Positions 16,158 through 25,690 of a DNA stretch of 64,000 nucleotides are shown here, in pieces. The notes beneath the pieces are model-generated. The model saw only the letters and a list, made by a program, of their open reading frames with translations, ran no database searches and was not told the origin of the DNA. This stretch comes from Rhizobiaceae bacterium. GTDB lineage: Bacteria > Pseudomonadota > Alphaproteobacteria > Rhizobiales > Rhizobiaceae. Made by a program: the position numbers and the translations under genes. The stretch is taken from positions 62,001 to 126,000 of the forward strand of contig JAMLJA010000008.1 in assembly GCA_023953905.1 (NCBI GenBank), given 5' to 3'. The number at the start of each line of letters is the position of its first letter. Positions within the stretch are counted from its first letter, which is position 1.

Positions 16158-16799
16158 ATGCCGAATACCCTTTCCAGAAATTACTCCGCGTTCGAAAGAC
16201 AGAGACTCTTACATAGCGGTACGATTGTCGATGTCGCGCGCGTCGTGAAGGAAAGCCTCCGGGCAAACCCTGAAAGTCAGATACTTGTTTTTGATGACAA
16301 CACGGGGCGCGTGGTCGATCTGGACCTCAGAGGTTCGGACGCTGAGCTCGTTGCCCGGCTGACCGCTTCTTCAGATGCGACCATCGCTAAATCGGGCGCG
16401 GGGCGAGAACGGGACGTGACGCCTGAGGCGCCACGCGGTCGAGGGCGACCAAAATTGGGCGTGGTGGCGCGCGAAGTGACGCTGCTGCCACGGCAATGGG
16501 AGTGGCTGTCCGCGCAGCCGGGCGGTGCTTCGGCGATCCTGCGGCGACTTGTGGACGAAGCTCGCAGAGGCGAAAACCCGGGGCGTCAGAGGCGAGACGC
16601 GCAGGCAACTGCCTATCAGTTCATGCTGGCAATAGCAGGCGACATGCCCGGCTATGAAGAGGCGACGCGGGCGCTTTTTGCAGATGATCGTGCTGCTTTA
16701 GAGACGCATATCGCAGAATGGCCGGTGGATGTGCGCCGACATGTTCTGCGCCTCGCTTTCGACGCGCCCGCCCACCATTCAACCGACCCGGGCGAGTGA
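16158..16799 (+). CDS. DUF2239 family protein
   Basis: The 213-residue protein matches the DUF2239 plan: an N-terminal segment with LVFDDNTGRVVDLDLRG, a basic linker rich in Arg/Gly/Pro (about 85-105, RGRGRPKLG) resembling an AT-hook, then an all-alpha C-terminal part with EVTLLPRQWEWL. The linker may contact nucleic acid. The start is ATG at 16158 after CAGGAAC. It stands alone and converges on the sensor kinase gene. The function of the family is not known to me. Confidence 0.8.
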   Translation: MPNTLSRNYSAFERQRLLHSGTIVDVARVVKESLRANPESQILVFDDNTGRVVDLDLRGSDAELVARLTASSDATIAKSGAGRERDVTPEAPRGRGRPKLGVVAREVTLLPRQWEWLSAQPGGASAILRRLVDEARRGENPGRQRRDAQATAYQFMLAIAGDMPGYEEATRALFADDRAALETHIAEWPVDVRRHVLRLAFDAPAHHSTDPGE

Positions 16800-16831
16800 G
16801 GGCGGGAGGCATTGCTACAAGGGTCGCCTCA

Positions 16832-19573
16832 TCAAACTCCTGGCACCGCAATCGACGTCCTGCCCCTGCGTTTTTGAACCAGCATCGGCAATGTGATGCG
16901 GAAGCATGCGCCGTTCGCGCCGTCCGAAACCAGTTCCAGATTGCCATTCATTCGCGTCACGATCTCGCGGCTGATCGGAAGGCCGAGACCTGCGCCGGCA
17001 AAGGCTTCGCCGAGCCGTCCCCGGTAGAACTTGTCGAAAATCCTGTCGCGTTCCTGCGCGGGAATACCCACTCCGTTGTCGGCAACTTCGACAATGTAGT
17101 TCGTGCCATCGACACGGGAACGGACATCGATTTCTGGCGAGGTCGCGCCGTTGTACTTGATGGCGTTCGAAATGAGATTGATGAGGACCTGGCTCAGTCT
17201 GTCGGAGTCTGCCAACACGATCGATCGGCCTGCGCGTTGTGAAGTTTGCACCACGGTCTGGCTGTGCCGCGCGAGTGCATCGCAGACCTGCAATGCCTGA
17301 TCGACGGATTCCTCCGCGTTCACCGGACGGTTTTCCCACGAGCGCTCACCGCGCTCCAGAGCGGACAGATCGAGGATTTCATCCAGGAGGGACGTGAGCC
17401 TCAAGCTTTCCTTGTGGATCGTCGCCATGAAGCGTTGCCGCGCGTTGGCGTCGAGATCGTCTTCGCTGAGAAGAATTTCAGAAAACGCCCGGATCGCGGT
17501 CATCGGCGTCCGAACCTCATGGCTGACCTGACTTAGAAATTCATCCTTTTGCTGGTCGACGCGGCGCAATTGCTGGTTCGCCACCTCAAGCTTCTCGGCG
17601 GTCGCCCTGAGCTGCGAGGACGTGCGTTCGAGTTCCTGCGAATACTCGATAGCCTGTTGGGTCTCGTCGGCCATCTGCATGACCTCTTCCAGCGAGATGG
17701 CGCTGCCCGTCACGACCTTCGACAGCATGACGTGAGCAGACGCCGCGCCGATCGACCCTGCCAGTTCGCGCTCCAGGCGATGAATGAACGCAGAGCTTGG
17801 TTCGAGGCTGGTCCAGGCCATTCGTGCCTGCTTGGCTTCTTCGGAAAATATGGTCACAGCGCGCTCATGCCCCAGCACTCGGCGCGCGATCAGGAACAGG
17901 TCGTCGGCCTCGGCAGAGCCGCGCAGCGGATTTGTCTCACTGGCCGACTTGCTGAACACGTTGAGGAACAGTGCTGCCTGAACATGCTCGAGCGCCGACT
18001 GGTTCGTCACAAGCGAACCGACCACCAGCACGGAGGTATTCAGGAAAAGGCTCCAGAATACGGCATGGGCGAGGGGCTCCAGACCAATCAGACCGAAAAG
18101 CGCCTGCGGTCTCATCCACGCGATGCCGAACGGGCCCTCCGCCATGATCTGCGCCACCATCGGCGAAGATGATGCAAAGGACGGCATGAAACTCGACCAA
18201 AGCCAGACCAGAAAGCCCACGGAGATGGCCGCGATCGCCGCTCGGGTCGACGCGTCGCGCCAGAACAGGGCGGCCAGTATCGCCGGCAGGAACTGCGCAA
18301 CGCCCGTGAACGAGATCAGGCCGATCGGCGCGAGGGCATCCGATCCGCGCGTGAGGTAAAAATAGCCGAAGCCCAGGAACAGGATCAGGATTATGGACAG
18401 CCTGCGTGCGTTGAGTATCAACCGTCGGACGCTTTGGCCTTCGCCGATGCCGTCGCCCGCGGTCAGGCGCAGCATCACGGGCACGACGATGTGGTTGGAT
18501 ACCATGATCGACAGGGCGATCGATTCCAGGATGATCATCGATGTCGCGGACGAGAAGCCGCCGATGAACGCAAAAAGCGCCAGCCCGTCCTGACCAGCTG
18601 CTAGGGGGAGAGTCAGGGTAAACATGTCCGGGTTCGAGCCGGCTGGCATGGTGGTCAGCCCGTAGAGCGCTATGGGAATGATGAACAGGCTCATCAGAAG
18701 CATGTAGCCCGGGAACGCCCAACTGGCCGTGCGGAGATGGCTCTCGTCCGAATTCTCAACAACCGTGACCTGAAACTGACGCGGGAGGCAGATGATTGCC
18801 GCTGCTGCCAGCAACAGCGTCGCCACCCAGCGGTCGCCAAAAGTCTCTGAAGCGTGAATATCCAGTCCCGCCTCTTCGGCGCGGGTAAAGATGGCATCGA
18901 GGCCGCCGCCCGAGTAGAGAACGAACATGCCGACTGCCACGAGTGCCGTCAGCTTGACGATGGCCTCCAGCGCGATTGCTGCCACAACCCCGTGATGTTG
19001 TTCCTTGGCGTCCACATTGCGCGTGCCGAACAGGATCGTGAAAAGAGCCATGCCGGCTGCGACGCCAAGCGCCATGCCCACTTCGCCCCAGCCTTCAAGG
19101 CTCCCACGGCCGAAAATGGACGAACCCGCAATCGCCTCGATGGAGGAAGTCACTGCTTTCAGTTGAAGCGCGATGTAGGGAGCAATCGCGATGACCGCCA
19201 GCACCGTGACCAGCACCGCGAGCCGGCTTGATTTTCCGAAGCGCGACGAAAGCAAGTCGGCGATCGAGGTGATGCGCTGGTCGTGACTGATGCGCACAAG
19301 CCGCCGCAGGATGAACCACCATCCGACGAACACCAGAGTCGGGCCGAGATAGATGGTTGCGAATTCGAGACCGCTGCGCGCAGCCGAGCCGACCGCGCCG
19401 TAAAAGGTCCAGCTGGTGCAATAGACCGAGATCGACAGGGTGTAGACGAAAGGCGAGCGCAGGAACCCGCCCGGCCGGTCTCGCGTTGCGCGATCCCCCA
19501 GATAGGCGACGAGAAACAGGAGGCCGACATAGGCCACCGCTGTAGCGATCACGAGATCGGCGGTCAGGGTCAT
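16832..19573 (-). CDS. Sodium:solute symporter / sensor histidine kinase fusion (CbrA-like)
   Basis: The 913-residue protein begins with an SSS-family symporter domain of about 13 membrane helices (about 5-520), continues through a linker and a coiled coil (about 640-675), and ends in a kinase core. The phospho-accepting histidine is His685 in VSHEVRTP, the N box is NLISNAIKYN and the ATP lid is DNGVGIP with GAGLGLPI. There is no fused receiver. Proteins of this layout (CbrA, for example) sense or transport a nutrient and signal its presence. It is the last gene of an operon with a lone receiver and a small membrane protein; the start overlaps the preceding stop (ATGA). Confidence 0.93.
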   Translation of the reverse strand: MTLTADLVIATAVAYVGLLFLVAYLGDRATRDRPGGFLRSPFVYTLSISVYCTSWTFYGAVGSAARSGLEFATIYLGPTLVFVGWWFILRRLVRISHDQRITSIADLLSSRFGKSSRLAVLVTVLAVIAIAPYIALQLKAVTSSIEAIAGSSIFGRGSLEGWGEVGMALGVAAGMALFTILFGTRNVDAKEQHHGVVAAIALEAIVKLTALVAVGMFVLYSGGGLDAIFTRAEEAGLDIHASETFGDRWVATLLLAAAAIICLPRQFQVTVVENSDESHLRTASWAFPGYMLLMSLFIIPIALYGLTTMPAGSNPDMFTLTLPLAAGQDGLALFAFIGGFSSATSMIILESIALSIMVSNHIVVPVMLRLTAGDGIGEGQSVRRLILNARRLSIILILFLGFGYFYLTRGSDALAPIGLISFTGVAQFLPAILAALFWRDASTRAAIAAISVGFLVWLWSSFMPSFASSSPMVAQIMAEGPFGIAWMRPQALFGLIGLEPLAHAVFWSLFLNTSVLVVGSLVTNQSALEHVQAALFLNVFSKSASETNPLRGSAEADDLFLIARRVLGHERAVTIFSEEAKQARMAWTSLEPSSAFIHRLERELAGSIGAASAHVMLSKVVTGSAISLEEVMQMADETQQAIEYSQELERTSSQLRATAEKLEVANQQLRRVDQQKDEFLSQVSHEVRTPMTAIRAFSEILLSEDDLDANARQRFMATIHKESLRLTSLLDEILDLSALERGERSWENRPVNAEESVDQALQVCDALARHSQTVVQTSQRAGRSIVLADSDRLSQVLINLISNAIKYNGATSPEIDVRSRVDGTNYIVEVADNGVGIPAQERDRIFDKFYRGRLGEAFAGAGLGLPISREIVTRMNGNLELVSDGANGACFRITLPMLVQKRRGRTSIAVPGV

Positions 19574-19806
19574 GGCGCGTCGTCGCCACGTTTGACCCGC
19601 GTTGGTTCGTCATGCGGCAGAATTTGGCTGAACAGCCGAGCGCCAATGACAAGCAACGTCCACAAGGCGAAAATGTAGAGGTTTTCGACCGGAACGCCGA
19701 AGACGCGAAAGTCGTAGCGGAACAGAACCACCAAAGGCGGGAAGACCGCCAGAACGCCAAATATGGCGAACACAAGTGCGGCCGCGATGATTTTTCGGCG
19801 GGTCAT
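19570..19806 (-). CDS. Small two-helix membrane protein coupled to the symporter-kinase
   Basis: The 78-residue protein has two hydrophobic segments (IIAAALVFAIFGVLAVFPPL and LYIFALWTLLVIGARLF) and a charged C-terminus. The start is taken as ATG at 19806. Its stop overlaps the kinase start by ATGA, which implies coupled translation and perhaps a stoichiometric complex. Small DUF3311/DUF485-like partners accompany several SSS transporters; this one is similar in size and position but I cannot assign the family. Confidence 0.75.
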   Translation of the reverse strand: MTRRKIIAAALVFAIFGVLAVFPPLVVLFRYDFRVFGVPVENLYIFALWTLLVIGARLFSQILPHDEPTRVKRGDDAP

Positions 19807-19825
19807 GATGCCGCCGCGCCAGACA

Positions 19826-20215
19826 TTACCGTTCCTCTGGCGCAACCGGCGCACCGATCAGCGCGCGCACTGCATCGGCAACGTCGGTATTGGCATAGGG
19901 TTTGGTGATAAAGCTGTTTGCACCGAGCTCTTCAGCAATGCGCCGGTCCTGATTCTGGCCCTTGGCGGTCAGCACCAGCACGGGGAGCGTTCGCGTCGCA
20001 TCTTCGGCGCGGATCTGCTTGAGGACCTCAAATCCAGATCGCTTGGGCATCATCACGTCAAGCACCAGCATCCTCGGGCGCTTGCTGCGCACGGCATCCA
20101 TGACGGCGTCGCCATCCATGACTGCGCTGATTGTCCATCCGGCTCGCTGGAGAACAAAGCTCAGCGCTTCAAGTATGCTCGGCTCGTCTTCCGCGATGAG
20201 AATATCTATCGCCAA
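19826..20215 (-). CDS. Single-domain response regulator (CheY-like receiver)
   Basis: The 129-residue protein is one receiver domain: acidic pocket AEDE near residue 9, phospho-acceptor Asp53 in VLDVMMPK, the conserved threonine in VLTAKG and the lysine in ITKPY. No output domain follows. The start is taken as TTG at 20215 because GGAGGGG lies at the right distance and the domain begins there; a longer frame from 20269 adds a basic tail with no homology. It lies between the ScfR-type regulator and the membrane protein plus kinase, so it is the likely partner of the kinase. Confidence 0.88.
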   Translation of the reverse strand: MAIDILIAEDEPSILEALSFVLQRAGWTISAVMDGDAVMDAVRSKRPRMLVLDVMMPKRSGFEVLKQIRAEDATRTLPVLVLTAKGQNQDRRIAEELGANSFITKPYANTDVADAVRALIGAPVAPEER

Positions 20216-20228
20216 ACACGCCCCTCCT

Positions 20229-20246
20229 GCCCTTCCTCCAAAGGGC
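20229..20246 (-). other. Stem-loop ahead of the receiver gene
   Basis: gccctt (20229-20234) and aagggc (20241-20246) form a 6-bp stem whose loop on the minus strand contains GGAGG. The true ribosome-binding site of the receiver lies just after it. It could influence translation or be chance. Confidence 0.3.
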
Positions 20247-20315
20247 GCCTTGCGTGCACTTAACCGCAATGTGAGACATTCGCCAACCCCTAAGCGTCAG
20301 CTGTCATTCGATAGT

Positions 20316-21902
20316 CTATAGTGTGGGAACCAGCGGGGGCGGCGCATCTTCTCCGCCGGGCGCCCATGGCTCCTCCTGACGGCTTGCGCAGTCGGCGCGC
20401 GTGCACAGCCGGCATGTTGGCCCAACCCGCACGTCGGTTCGGGCGTCGCCCAGATTGAGGCCGTCGCCATACACCGTCGAATCCGCGTGCAGAATATCCG
20501 TGACGAGCAGGATGGAATGAGGTTGGGCCTGATCGGCAAATCCGGAACTGCGCCTGGAAACGGCCTTGGCAATGAACAGGAAGCGCGATCCGTCCGTGAA
20601 GCGCGCCACCTGCCTGACAACTTGATCGGGCATGCGGAACGCGGAATAGATTGCCCAAAGCGGACAGGCGTGGCCACTATTCGGCAGCAGAAGTCCCGGA
20701 AGCGGAAAGTGCTTCGAAAGCCGGCCGGCCGGGTCTGCGCGAAGAAAGCCGAAAGGCAAGCCTGACGCTTCCGGCTTGCGGAGCGTCACCAGCCTGTGCG
20801 CGATCTGCTCGAAGCTTGCGCTGTAGCTTTCGCTCAGCGCGTCGACGTCGTAGCGCAACTCCTGGGCGTTCGCGAGGAACGCGTCATATGGAAACAGAAG
20901 CGCCCCTGCCAGGTAGGAGCCGAGATAGCGCCGTGCGCCGCGCCGCGCGGTCAAAGACGAAAGCTGCGCCGATTTCGCGATCTCCTCGAGCGTATCGGAA
21001 CAGTCCAGTTCGGCGAAAAGCCGCGCCAACTGGAAGCGTCTGGTCGAGAATGCAACCGTGTTTCGAAACCACAGCGTGCGCGAGTTGGTATCGTAACCGA
21101 ATGCCTTGCCGACTCCGGACTGGATCGAACGCTGCACGCGCACGTCATGCCGTTCGGCCAGCACCCTGATCATCGTCGCCTCGTCAAGGGCTCCCGAGGG
21201 ATCGATGGCCTCGCGCAAGTCGGCGGCCGCAACTTCCAGCTCCGGAAAATGGTTGTCGGCCGCAAAGATCATGTCGTCGACCTCACGACGCGCGGAGGCG
21301 AAGCCGCCGGCATGGGATGTCTGATCAAACTGGCCAATCAGATTGCGGGCAACAGCGCCGAGGCTTCTCGTCTCCCTGCCGATCGAGGACAGAAACCGAT
21401 CGCGCTCTTCCACGCTGAGATCTGGCACGCTCTCGAGAATTTCGGCCCCTGACCGAATCGCGGTGATTCCCGACAGCACCTGATGCAGCAACTGCGAAAG
21501 GAGCGGATCAGCACGCAACCTGTCGGAATAGGCCTCGCCATCCGACTTTGCCACGACGAGCGCGCGGTGCAATCGCGCTATCACCTGAGCGATGTCGGGG
21601 CTGGTCGCAACGAGCTGGCGTGCGTGGTCGGGCCCCATCCCGGTGCCGTTGAGGGCAGGGTCAGAAAACGCTTCGATCAGTTCGTGGATCAGCCGGTGTT
21701 CGGCTTCGCCCGTCAGCTCTGCCGCATCAATGCCAAGCTGCTCGGCAAGTCGCAGGACAAGTGCGCCGCCGACCTGCCGTTTGTTTGCTTCGATCAGGTT
21801 CAGGTAACTCGGCGATATTCCCACTGCCCGCGCGAGTGCGGCCTGGGATGTGCCGGTTGCCTTGCGCCGCGCGCTTATTCTCAGTCCGATCGGTCCGCGC
21901 AT
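20316..21902 (-). CDS. ScfR/PccR-type XRE regulator with an embedded histidine-kinase-like helical domain
   Basis: The 528-residue protein has an XRE helix-turn-helix (about 8-60), a helical segment (about 137-192), an M78-like domain (about 245-345) and a C-terminal DUF2083-type domain with cysteines in GHACPLWAI and CRLCTRADC. In short-chain-fatty-acid regulators of this family the last domain binds acyl-CoA or a metal. The helical segment aligns without gaps to the dimerisation/phosphotransfer helices of the neighbouring kinase and keeps the histidine (His140). The M78 HExxH motif is replaced by ARLFAEL, so protease activity is not expected. The start is ATG at 21902, without a clear ribosome-binding site; a TTG lies one codon before it. 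Confidence 0.88.
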   Translation of the reverse strand: MRGPIGLRISARRKATGTSQAALARAVGISPSYLNLIEANKRQVGGALVLRLAEQLGIDAAELTGEAEHRLIHELIEAFSDPALNGTGMGPDHARQLVATSPDIAQVIARLHRALVVAKSDGEAYSDRLRADPLLSQLLHQVLSGITAIRSGAEILESVPDLSVEERDRFLSSIGRETRSLGAVARNLIGQFDQTSHAGGFASARREVDDMIFAADNHFPELEVAAADLREAIDPSGALDEATMIRVLAERHDVRVQRSIQSGVGKAFGYDTNSRTLWFRNTVAFSTRRFQLARLFAELDCSDTLEEIAKSAQLSSLTARRGARRYLGSYLAGALLFPYDAFLANAQELRYDVDALSESYSASFEQIAHRLVTLRKPEASGLPFGFLRADPAGRLSKHFPLPGLLLPNSGHACPLWAIYSAFRMPDQVVRQVARFTDGSRFLFIAKAVSRRSSGFADQAQPHSILLVTDILHADSTVYGDGLNLGDARTDVRVGPTCRLCTRADCASRQEEPWAPGGEDAPPPLVPTL

Positions 21903-21918
21903 CAATTGTCAACGAATT

Positions 21919-21928
21919 TACACGTGTA
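21919..21928. promoter_or_regulatory. Palindrome TACACGTGTA near the regulator start
   Basis: A perfect 10-bp palindrome lies 17 bp upstream of the ScfR-type gene and 21 bp from the -35 of the divergent transporter promoter. Its position fits an operator for autoregulation and for control of the transporter, but no binding motif is known for this protein. Confidence 0.35.
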
Positions 21929-21948
21929 GTCGCCAATTTTGGAAACGA

Positions 21949-21975
21949 TTGACACATTTTCCCTTAAATTACAAT
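21949..21975 (+). promoter_or_regulatory. Candidate promoter of the BCAA-type ABC transporter operon
   Basis: TTGACA (21949-21954) matches the -35 consensus fully and TACAAT (21970-21975) matches the -10 at five of six positions. The 15-bp spacer is short, which could make the promoter weak or activator-dependent. It points to the binding-protein gene at 22068. Confidence 0.45.
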
Positions 21976-22067
21976 GAGGTATTGAGTGGTGGTCAATTTT
22001 CAAGGATAACGTCGCTGCGGCCCGCTGTCGGTTGGGAGACCGGCTTCCGCAATCAGGAGGAGATCAC

Positions 22068-23432
22068 ATGAGCGATTCTAAGCGCGTAATCACGCGCCGC
22101 CAGGTCATAAGGACCGGTATGGCGGGCATTCTGGCCACAGGCGTGGCGCCACTGGTGCTGTCCCGTAATTCATGGGCGCAGGACAAGAATTTCTGCAACA
22201 ATCCCGATTCCAAGTCGTCGGTGACGCTTGGCTTCAACATGCCCCTGACCGGCGCCTATGCCGATGAGGGGGCTGACGAACAGCGTGCATTCGAACTTGC
22301 CGTCGAACATCTCAATGGTGGCGGCGATGGCGGCATGATCCCGACCTTCTCGTCCAAGACGCTGAAGGGCAATGGTATTCTCGGAAAGAAGGTCGCTTTC
22401 GTCACCGGCGATACGCAGACAAAGGCAGATGCGGCACGCGATTCCGCCCGGCGCATGATCGAGCGCGATGGCGCGGTAATGATCTCGGGTGGCTCGTCTT
22501 CCGGTGTGGCAATTGCCGTGCAGGGGCTTTGCCAGGAAATGGGCGTACTTTTCATGGCCGCCCTGACCCATTCGAATGACACGACCGGCAAGGACAAGAA
22601 GCGTTACGGCTTCCGTCACTTCTTCAATGCCTACCAGTCGGGTATCGCGATCGCCCCAACCTTGGCGAAGGCCTATGGCAAGGACCGTGTCGCCTACCAC
22701 CTGACCGCTGACTACACTTGGGGCTGGACTCAAGAAGAATCGATGAAGAACGCCACTGAGGCGCTCGGCTGGAAGACGCTTACCCCGGTTCGCACGCCGG
22801 TCGGAGCGGGCGACTTCTCTCAGTACATCACCCCGGTGCTCAGTTCAGGGGCCGATGTGCTGATCCTCAATCACTACGGCTTCGACATGGTCAATTCATT
22901 GACCCAGGCCGTGCAGTTCGGCCTGCGCGACAAGCAGGTCAACGGCAAGCAGTTCGAAATCGTCGTGCCGCTGGTTTCCGACCTGATGGCAAAGGGCGCT
23001 GGTGCTGCCATGAAGGGCATTTACGGCACCTCGAACTGGGACTGGCAGTTGCAGGATGCGGGCTCGCAGGCTTTCACCAAATCCTTCGGGGCCAAATACG
23101 GTCAGCCACCAAGTCAGGCCGCGCACACCTCTTACGTGCAGACGCTGCTCTATGCGGACGCCTGCGAGCGTGCAGGGACCTTCTACCCACCCGAGGTGAT
23201 CAAGTCGCTCGAGGACTACGACTTCGACGGTCTCGGCAATGGACCCACCACCTATCGTGGTTCCGATCACCAGTGCTTCAAGGACGTGCTTGTCGTACAG
23301 GGCAAGGAGTCTCCGGCGAATCCGTTCGACCTGCTTGAGGTCGTCGACACTGCATCCAAGGATTCGGTCACGTACGATCCGGCCATCTTTGGCGGCGAAC
23401 TTGGTCCTTACGAACCCAACAAGTGCACCTGA
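22068..23432 (+). CDS. Branched-chain-amino-acid-type ABC transporter substrate-binding protein
   Basis: The 454-residue protein has a twin-arginine-type N-terminus (ITRRQVIRTG) and a signal sequence ending at about NSWAQ, then a Peripla_BP_6 fold of the LivK/amide family (TLGFNMPLTGAYADEGADEQ, MISGGSSSGVA, HLTADYTWGWTQ). It should capture the ligand in the periplasm. It is longer than E. coli LivK (about 370), as are many amide or aromatic-acid binding members. The start is ATG at 22068 after AGGAGGAG. It is divergent from the ScfR-type regulator and heads a five-gene importer operon. Confidence 0.92.
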   Translation: MSDSKRVITRRQVIRTGMAGILATGVAPLVLSRNSWAQDKNFCNNPDSKSSVTLGFNMPLTGAYADEGADEQRAFELAVEHLNGGGDGGMIPTFSSKTLKGNGILGKKVAFVTGDTQTKADAARDSARRMIERDGAVMISGGSSSGVAIAVQGLCQEMGVLFMAALTHSNDTTGKDKKRYGFRHFFNAYQSGIAIAPTLAKAYGKDRVAYHLTADYTWGWTQEESMKNATEALGWKTLTPVRTPVGAGDFSQYITPVLSSGADVLILNHYGFDMVNSLTQAVQFGLRDKQVNGKQFEIVVPLVSDLMAKGAGAAMKGIYGTSNWDWQLQDAGSQAFTKSFGAKYGQPPSQAAHTSYVQTLLYADACERAGTFYPPEVIKSLEDYDFDGLGNGPTTYRGSDHQCFKDVLVVQGKESPANPFDLLEVVDTASKDSVTYDPAIFGGELGPYEPNKCT

Positions 23433-23500
23433 AGTTGACATGTTGATATACTGCCCGGTCGTTCCAGCGACCGGGCAGTCGCATAACGGAACACGCCACC

Positions 23501-24529
23501 ATGGATGCGATACTTGCTCAGCTACTCAACGGCCTCGACAAGGGTGGTGCATATGCGCTGATCGCTCTCGGGCTGACGCTTGTTTTCGGCACGCTCGGGG
23601 TCGTCAACTTTGCACATGGCGCGCTTTTCATGCTTGGCGCGTTCTGTGCGGTAACGATCCGACTGCTGTTGTCGATGGAAACGGTCACCATCGACCCCGA
23701 GAAGCTTTCGCCCTGGGGAACGCCGCTCGAAGTGCGCACCCCGCTCGCCCAGCAATGGTTTGGCGACTGGGGCAGTGTGATGCTCGATTATTCCGTCCCT
23801 TTGGCCATTCTTCTGGCGGTCCCGATCATGCTGATCCTCGGGATCGTGATGGAGCGCGGCCTCATCAAGCATTTCTACAAGCGGCCGCATGCTGAACAGA
23901 TTCTGGTTACCTTCGGTTTGGCCATCGTTCTGCAGGAGATCGTGAAAGCCTTTTTCGGGCCCAACCCGATTCCGCAGCCAGTGCCAACGGATTTTCGCGG
24001 CGCAGCAGACGTCGGCGCATGGTTTGGCTTGCAGGCCGGCGCGGTGACCTATCCTGTCTGGCGCCTTGTCTATCTCCTGTTCTCCGTGGGAATCCTCGCT
24101 GCCGTCTTTGCATTTCTGCGCTTTACGACCTTCGGCATGGTGGTGAGAGCTGGCATGGCGGATCGCGAGACGGTTGGAATTCTCGGAATCAATATCGATC
24201 GCCGATTTACCATCATGTTCGGCCTGGCGGCCGTGGTCGCCGGCGTTGCCGGCGTCATGTACACGCCGCTGCTGCCGCCGAACTATCACCTGGGAATGGA
24301 CTTTCTCGTCCTGTCCTTCGTGGTCGTCGTGGTCGGGGGAATGGGTTCGTTGCCCGGTGCCGTGGCTGCAGGGTTCCTGCTTGGGATCGTTCAGTCGTTC
24401 GCTTCAATGACCGAAATCAAGTCGCTCCTGCCTGGCATCGACCAGATCATCATCTACCTCATAGCCGTGATCATCCTGCTGGTTCGGCCTCGTGGCCTGC
24501 TCGGACGCAGCGGTGTGATGGAGACCTGA
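23501..24529 (+). CDS. Branched-chain-amino-acid-type ABC permease (LivH-like)
   Basis: The 342-residue inner-membrane permease has about eight hydrophobic helices and LivH signatures: LNGLDKGGAYALIALGLTLVFGTLGVVNFAHG at the start (residues 8-39) and VVVVGGMGSLPGAVAAG near the C-terminus. An insertion of about 30 residues after helix 2 (ETVTIDPEKLSPWGTP) is longer than in LivH itself. It pairs with the LivM-like permease 3 bp downstream. Confidence 0.92.
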   Translation: MDAILAQLLNGLDKGGAYALIALGLTLVFGTLGVVNFAHGALFMLGAFCAVTIRLLLSMETVTIDPEKLSPWGTPLEVRTPLAQQWFGDWGSVMLDYSVPLAILLAVPIMLILGIVMERGLIKHFYKRPHAEQILVTFGLAIVLQEIVKAFFGPNPIPQPVPTDFRGAADVGAWFGLQAGAVTYPVWRLVYLLFSVGILAAVFAFLRFTTFGMVVRAGMADRETVGILGINIDRRFTIMFGLAAVVAGVAGVMYTPLLPPNYHLGMDFLVLSFVVVVVGGMGSLPGAVAAGFLLGIVQSFASMTEIKSLLPGIDQIIIYLIAVIILLVRPRGLLGRSGVMET

Positions 24530-24532
24530 GAC

Positions 24533-25681
24533 ATGGACATTCTGGTGCTTCCCCGAAAGGACCTCATCGTCTTCATTTGCTTTGCCGTCGTGGTGTTGGC
24601 CATGCCGATCTGGCTGACGCCCTTTGGTGCCGCTTATCCAGGCCTGATGCAGAAGTTCGTGATCTTCGCGTTGTTCGCGGTAGGCTACAATATTCTGTTC
24701 GGCCTCACGGGATATCTGAGCTTCGGCCACGCCGCATTCCTGGGGGTAGGTTCCTATACGGCGGTATGGTCCTTCAAGTTGCTGACCATGGACGTACTGC
24801 CCGCGCTGGTTCTGGCGGTGGTGCTGTCCGGCATTTTCTCGTTGGCGATAGGCTATGTGAGCCTGCGGCGTTCAGGCATCTACTTCTCCATCCTGACGCT
24901 TGCTTTTGCGCAGATGTGCTACAATCTCGCCTATTCCGTGCTGACTCCGATCACCAACGGTGAAACCAGTCTCCAGCTCTCCAGATTGGACGCGCGGGTG
25001 GTTGACGCTGCCTTCGGCGTCGTCCGGGGGGAAAGACTGCCGTCGCCGAGCCTGTTCGGCGTGGAGCTTGGCGGCCATGCAGGCTTCTATCTCTGTGCGG
25101 TGGTGCTGCTGGTTGCCTTTTTCGTCGCGCAGAAAGTTTTCAATTCGCCATTCGGCATGATGCTTAAGGCCATCAAGTCGAACCAGACACGCATGTCATA
25201 TACTGGCTTCAATACGCGGCCCTATGCGCTTGCTGCCTTCGTCATATCGGGCATGTATGCGGGGCTGGCCGGCGGTCTGCTTGCGGTTACCGATCCTCTC
25301 GCCGGTGCCGAAAGAATGCAGTGGACCGCCTCTGGCGAGGTTGTCCTCATGACCATCCTCGGCGGCGTGGGAACCTTGATCGGTCCCGTCATCGGTGCAT
25401 GGCTGATCAAATATCTGGAGAACATCTTTTCCGCCTTTAACGATGCGATGCTGCACCGGACCTTCTCTTTCCTGCCCGATGGGCTCCAGGACGGCGTGGT
25501 GGCGGTCGCTTCGAAGTTTGTCGGCGAGGGATGGCACCTGACCCTCGGTCTCGTTTTCATGCTGGTCGTGATCTTCCTGCCTGGCGGAATAATGGAGGGT
25601 GCACGGCGCATACGCATGGCCTTCGGACAACGCTCCGGCAGCGCGCCTCAGACCAAACCCGACCCGGTTCCCGCAGAATAG
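24533..25681 (+). CDS. Branched-chain-amino-acid-type ABC permease (LivM-like)
   Basis: The 382-residue permease has about ten hydrophobic helices with the LivM signatures [20 protein letters not shown] and [15 protein letters not shown]. It forms the second half of the channel with the LivH-like protein. The start is ATG at 24533, three bases after the previous stop. The Pro-rich C-terminal tail is cytoplasmic and variable. Confidence 0.92.
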   Translation: MDILVLPRKDLIVFICFAVVVLAMPIWLTPFGAAYPGLMQKFVIFALFAVGYNILFGLTGYLSFGHAAFLGVGSYTAVWSFKLLTMDVLPALVLAVVLSGIFSLAIGYVSLRRSGIYFSILTLAFAQMCYNLAYSVLTPITNGETSLQLSRLDARVVDAAFGVVRGERLPSPSLFGVELGGHAGFYLCAVVLLVAFFVAQKVFNSPFGMMLKAIKSNQTRMSYTGFNTRPYALAAFVISGMYAGLAGGLLAVTDPLAGAERMQWTASGEVVLMTILGGVGTLIGPVIGAWLIKYLENIFSAFNDAMLHRTFSFLPDGLQDGVVAVASKFVGEGWHLTLGLVFMLVVIFLPGGIMEGARRIRMAFGQRSGSAPQTKPDPVPAE

Positions 25682-25690
25682 GAGGCGTCA

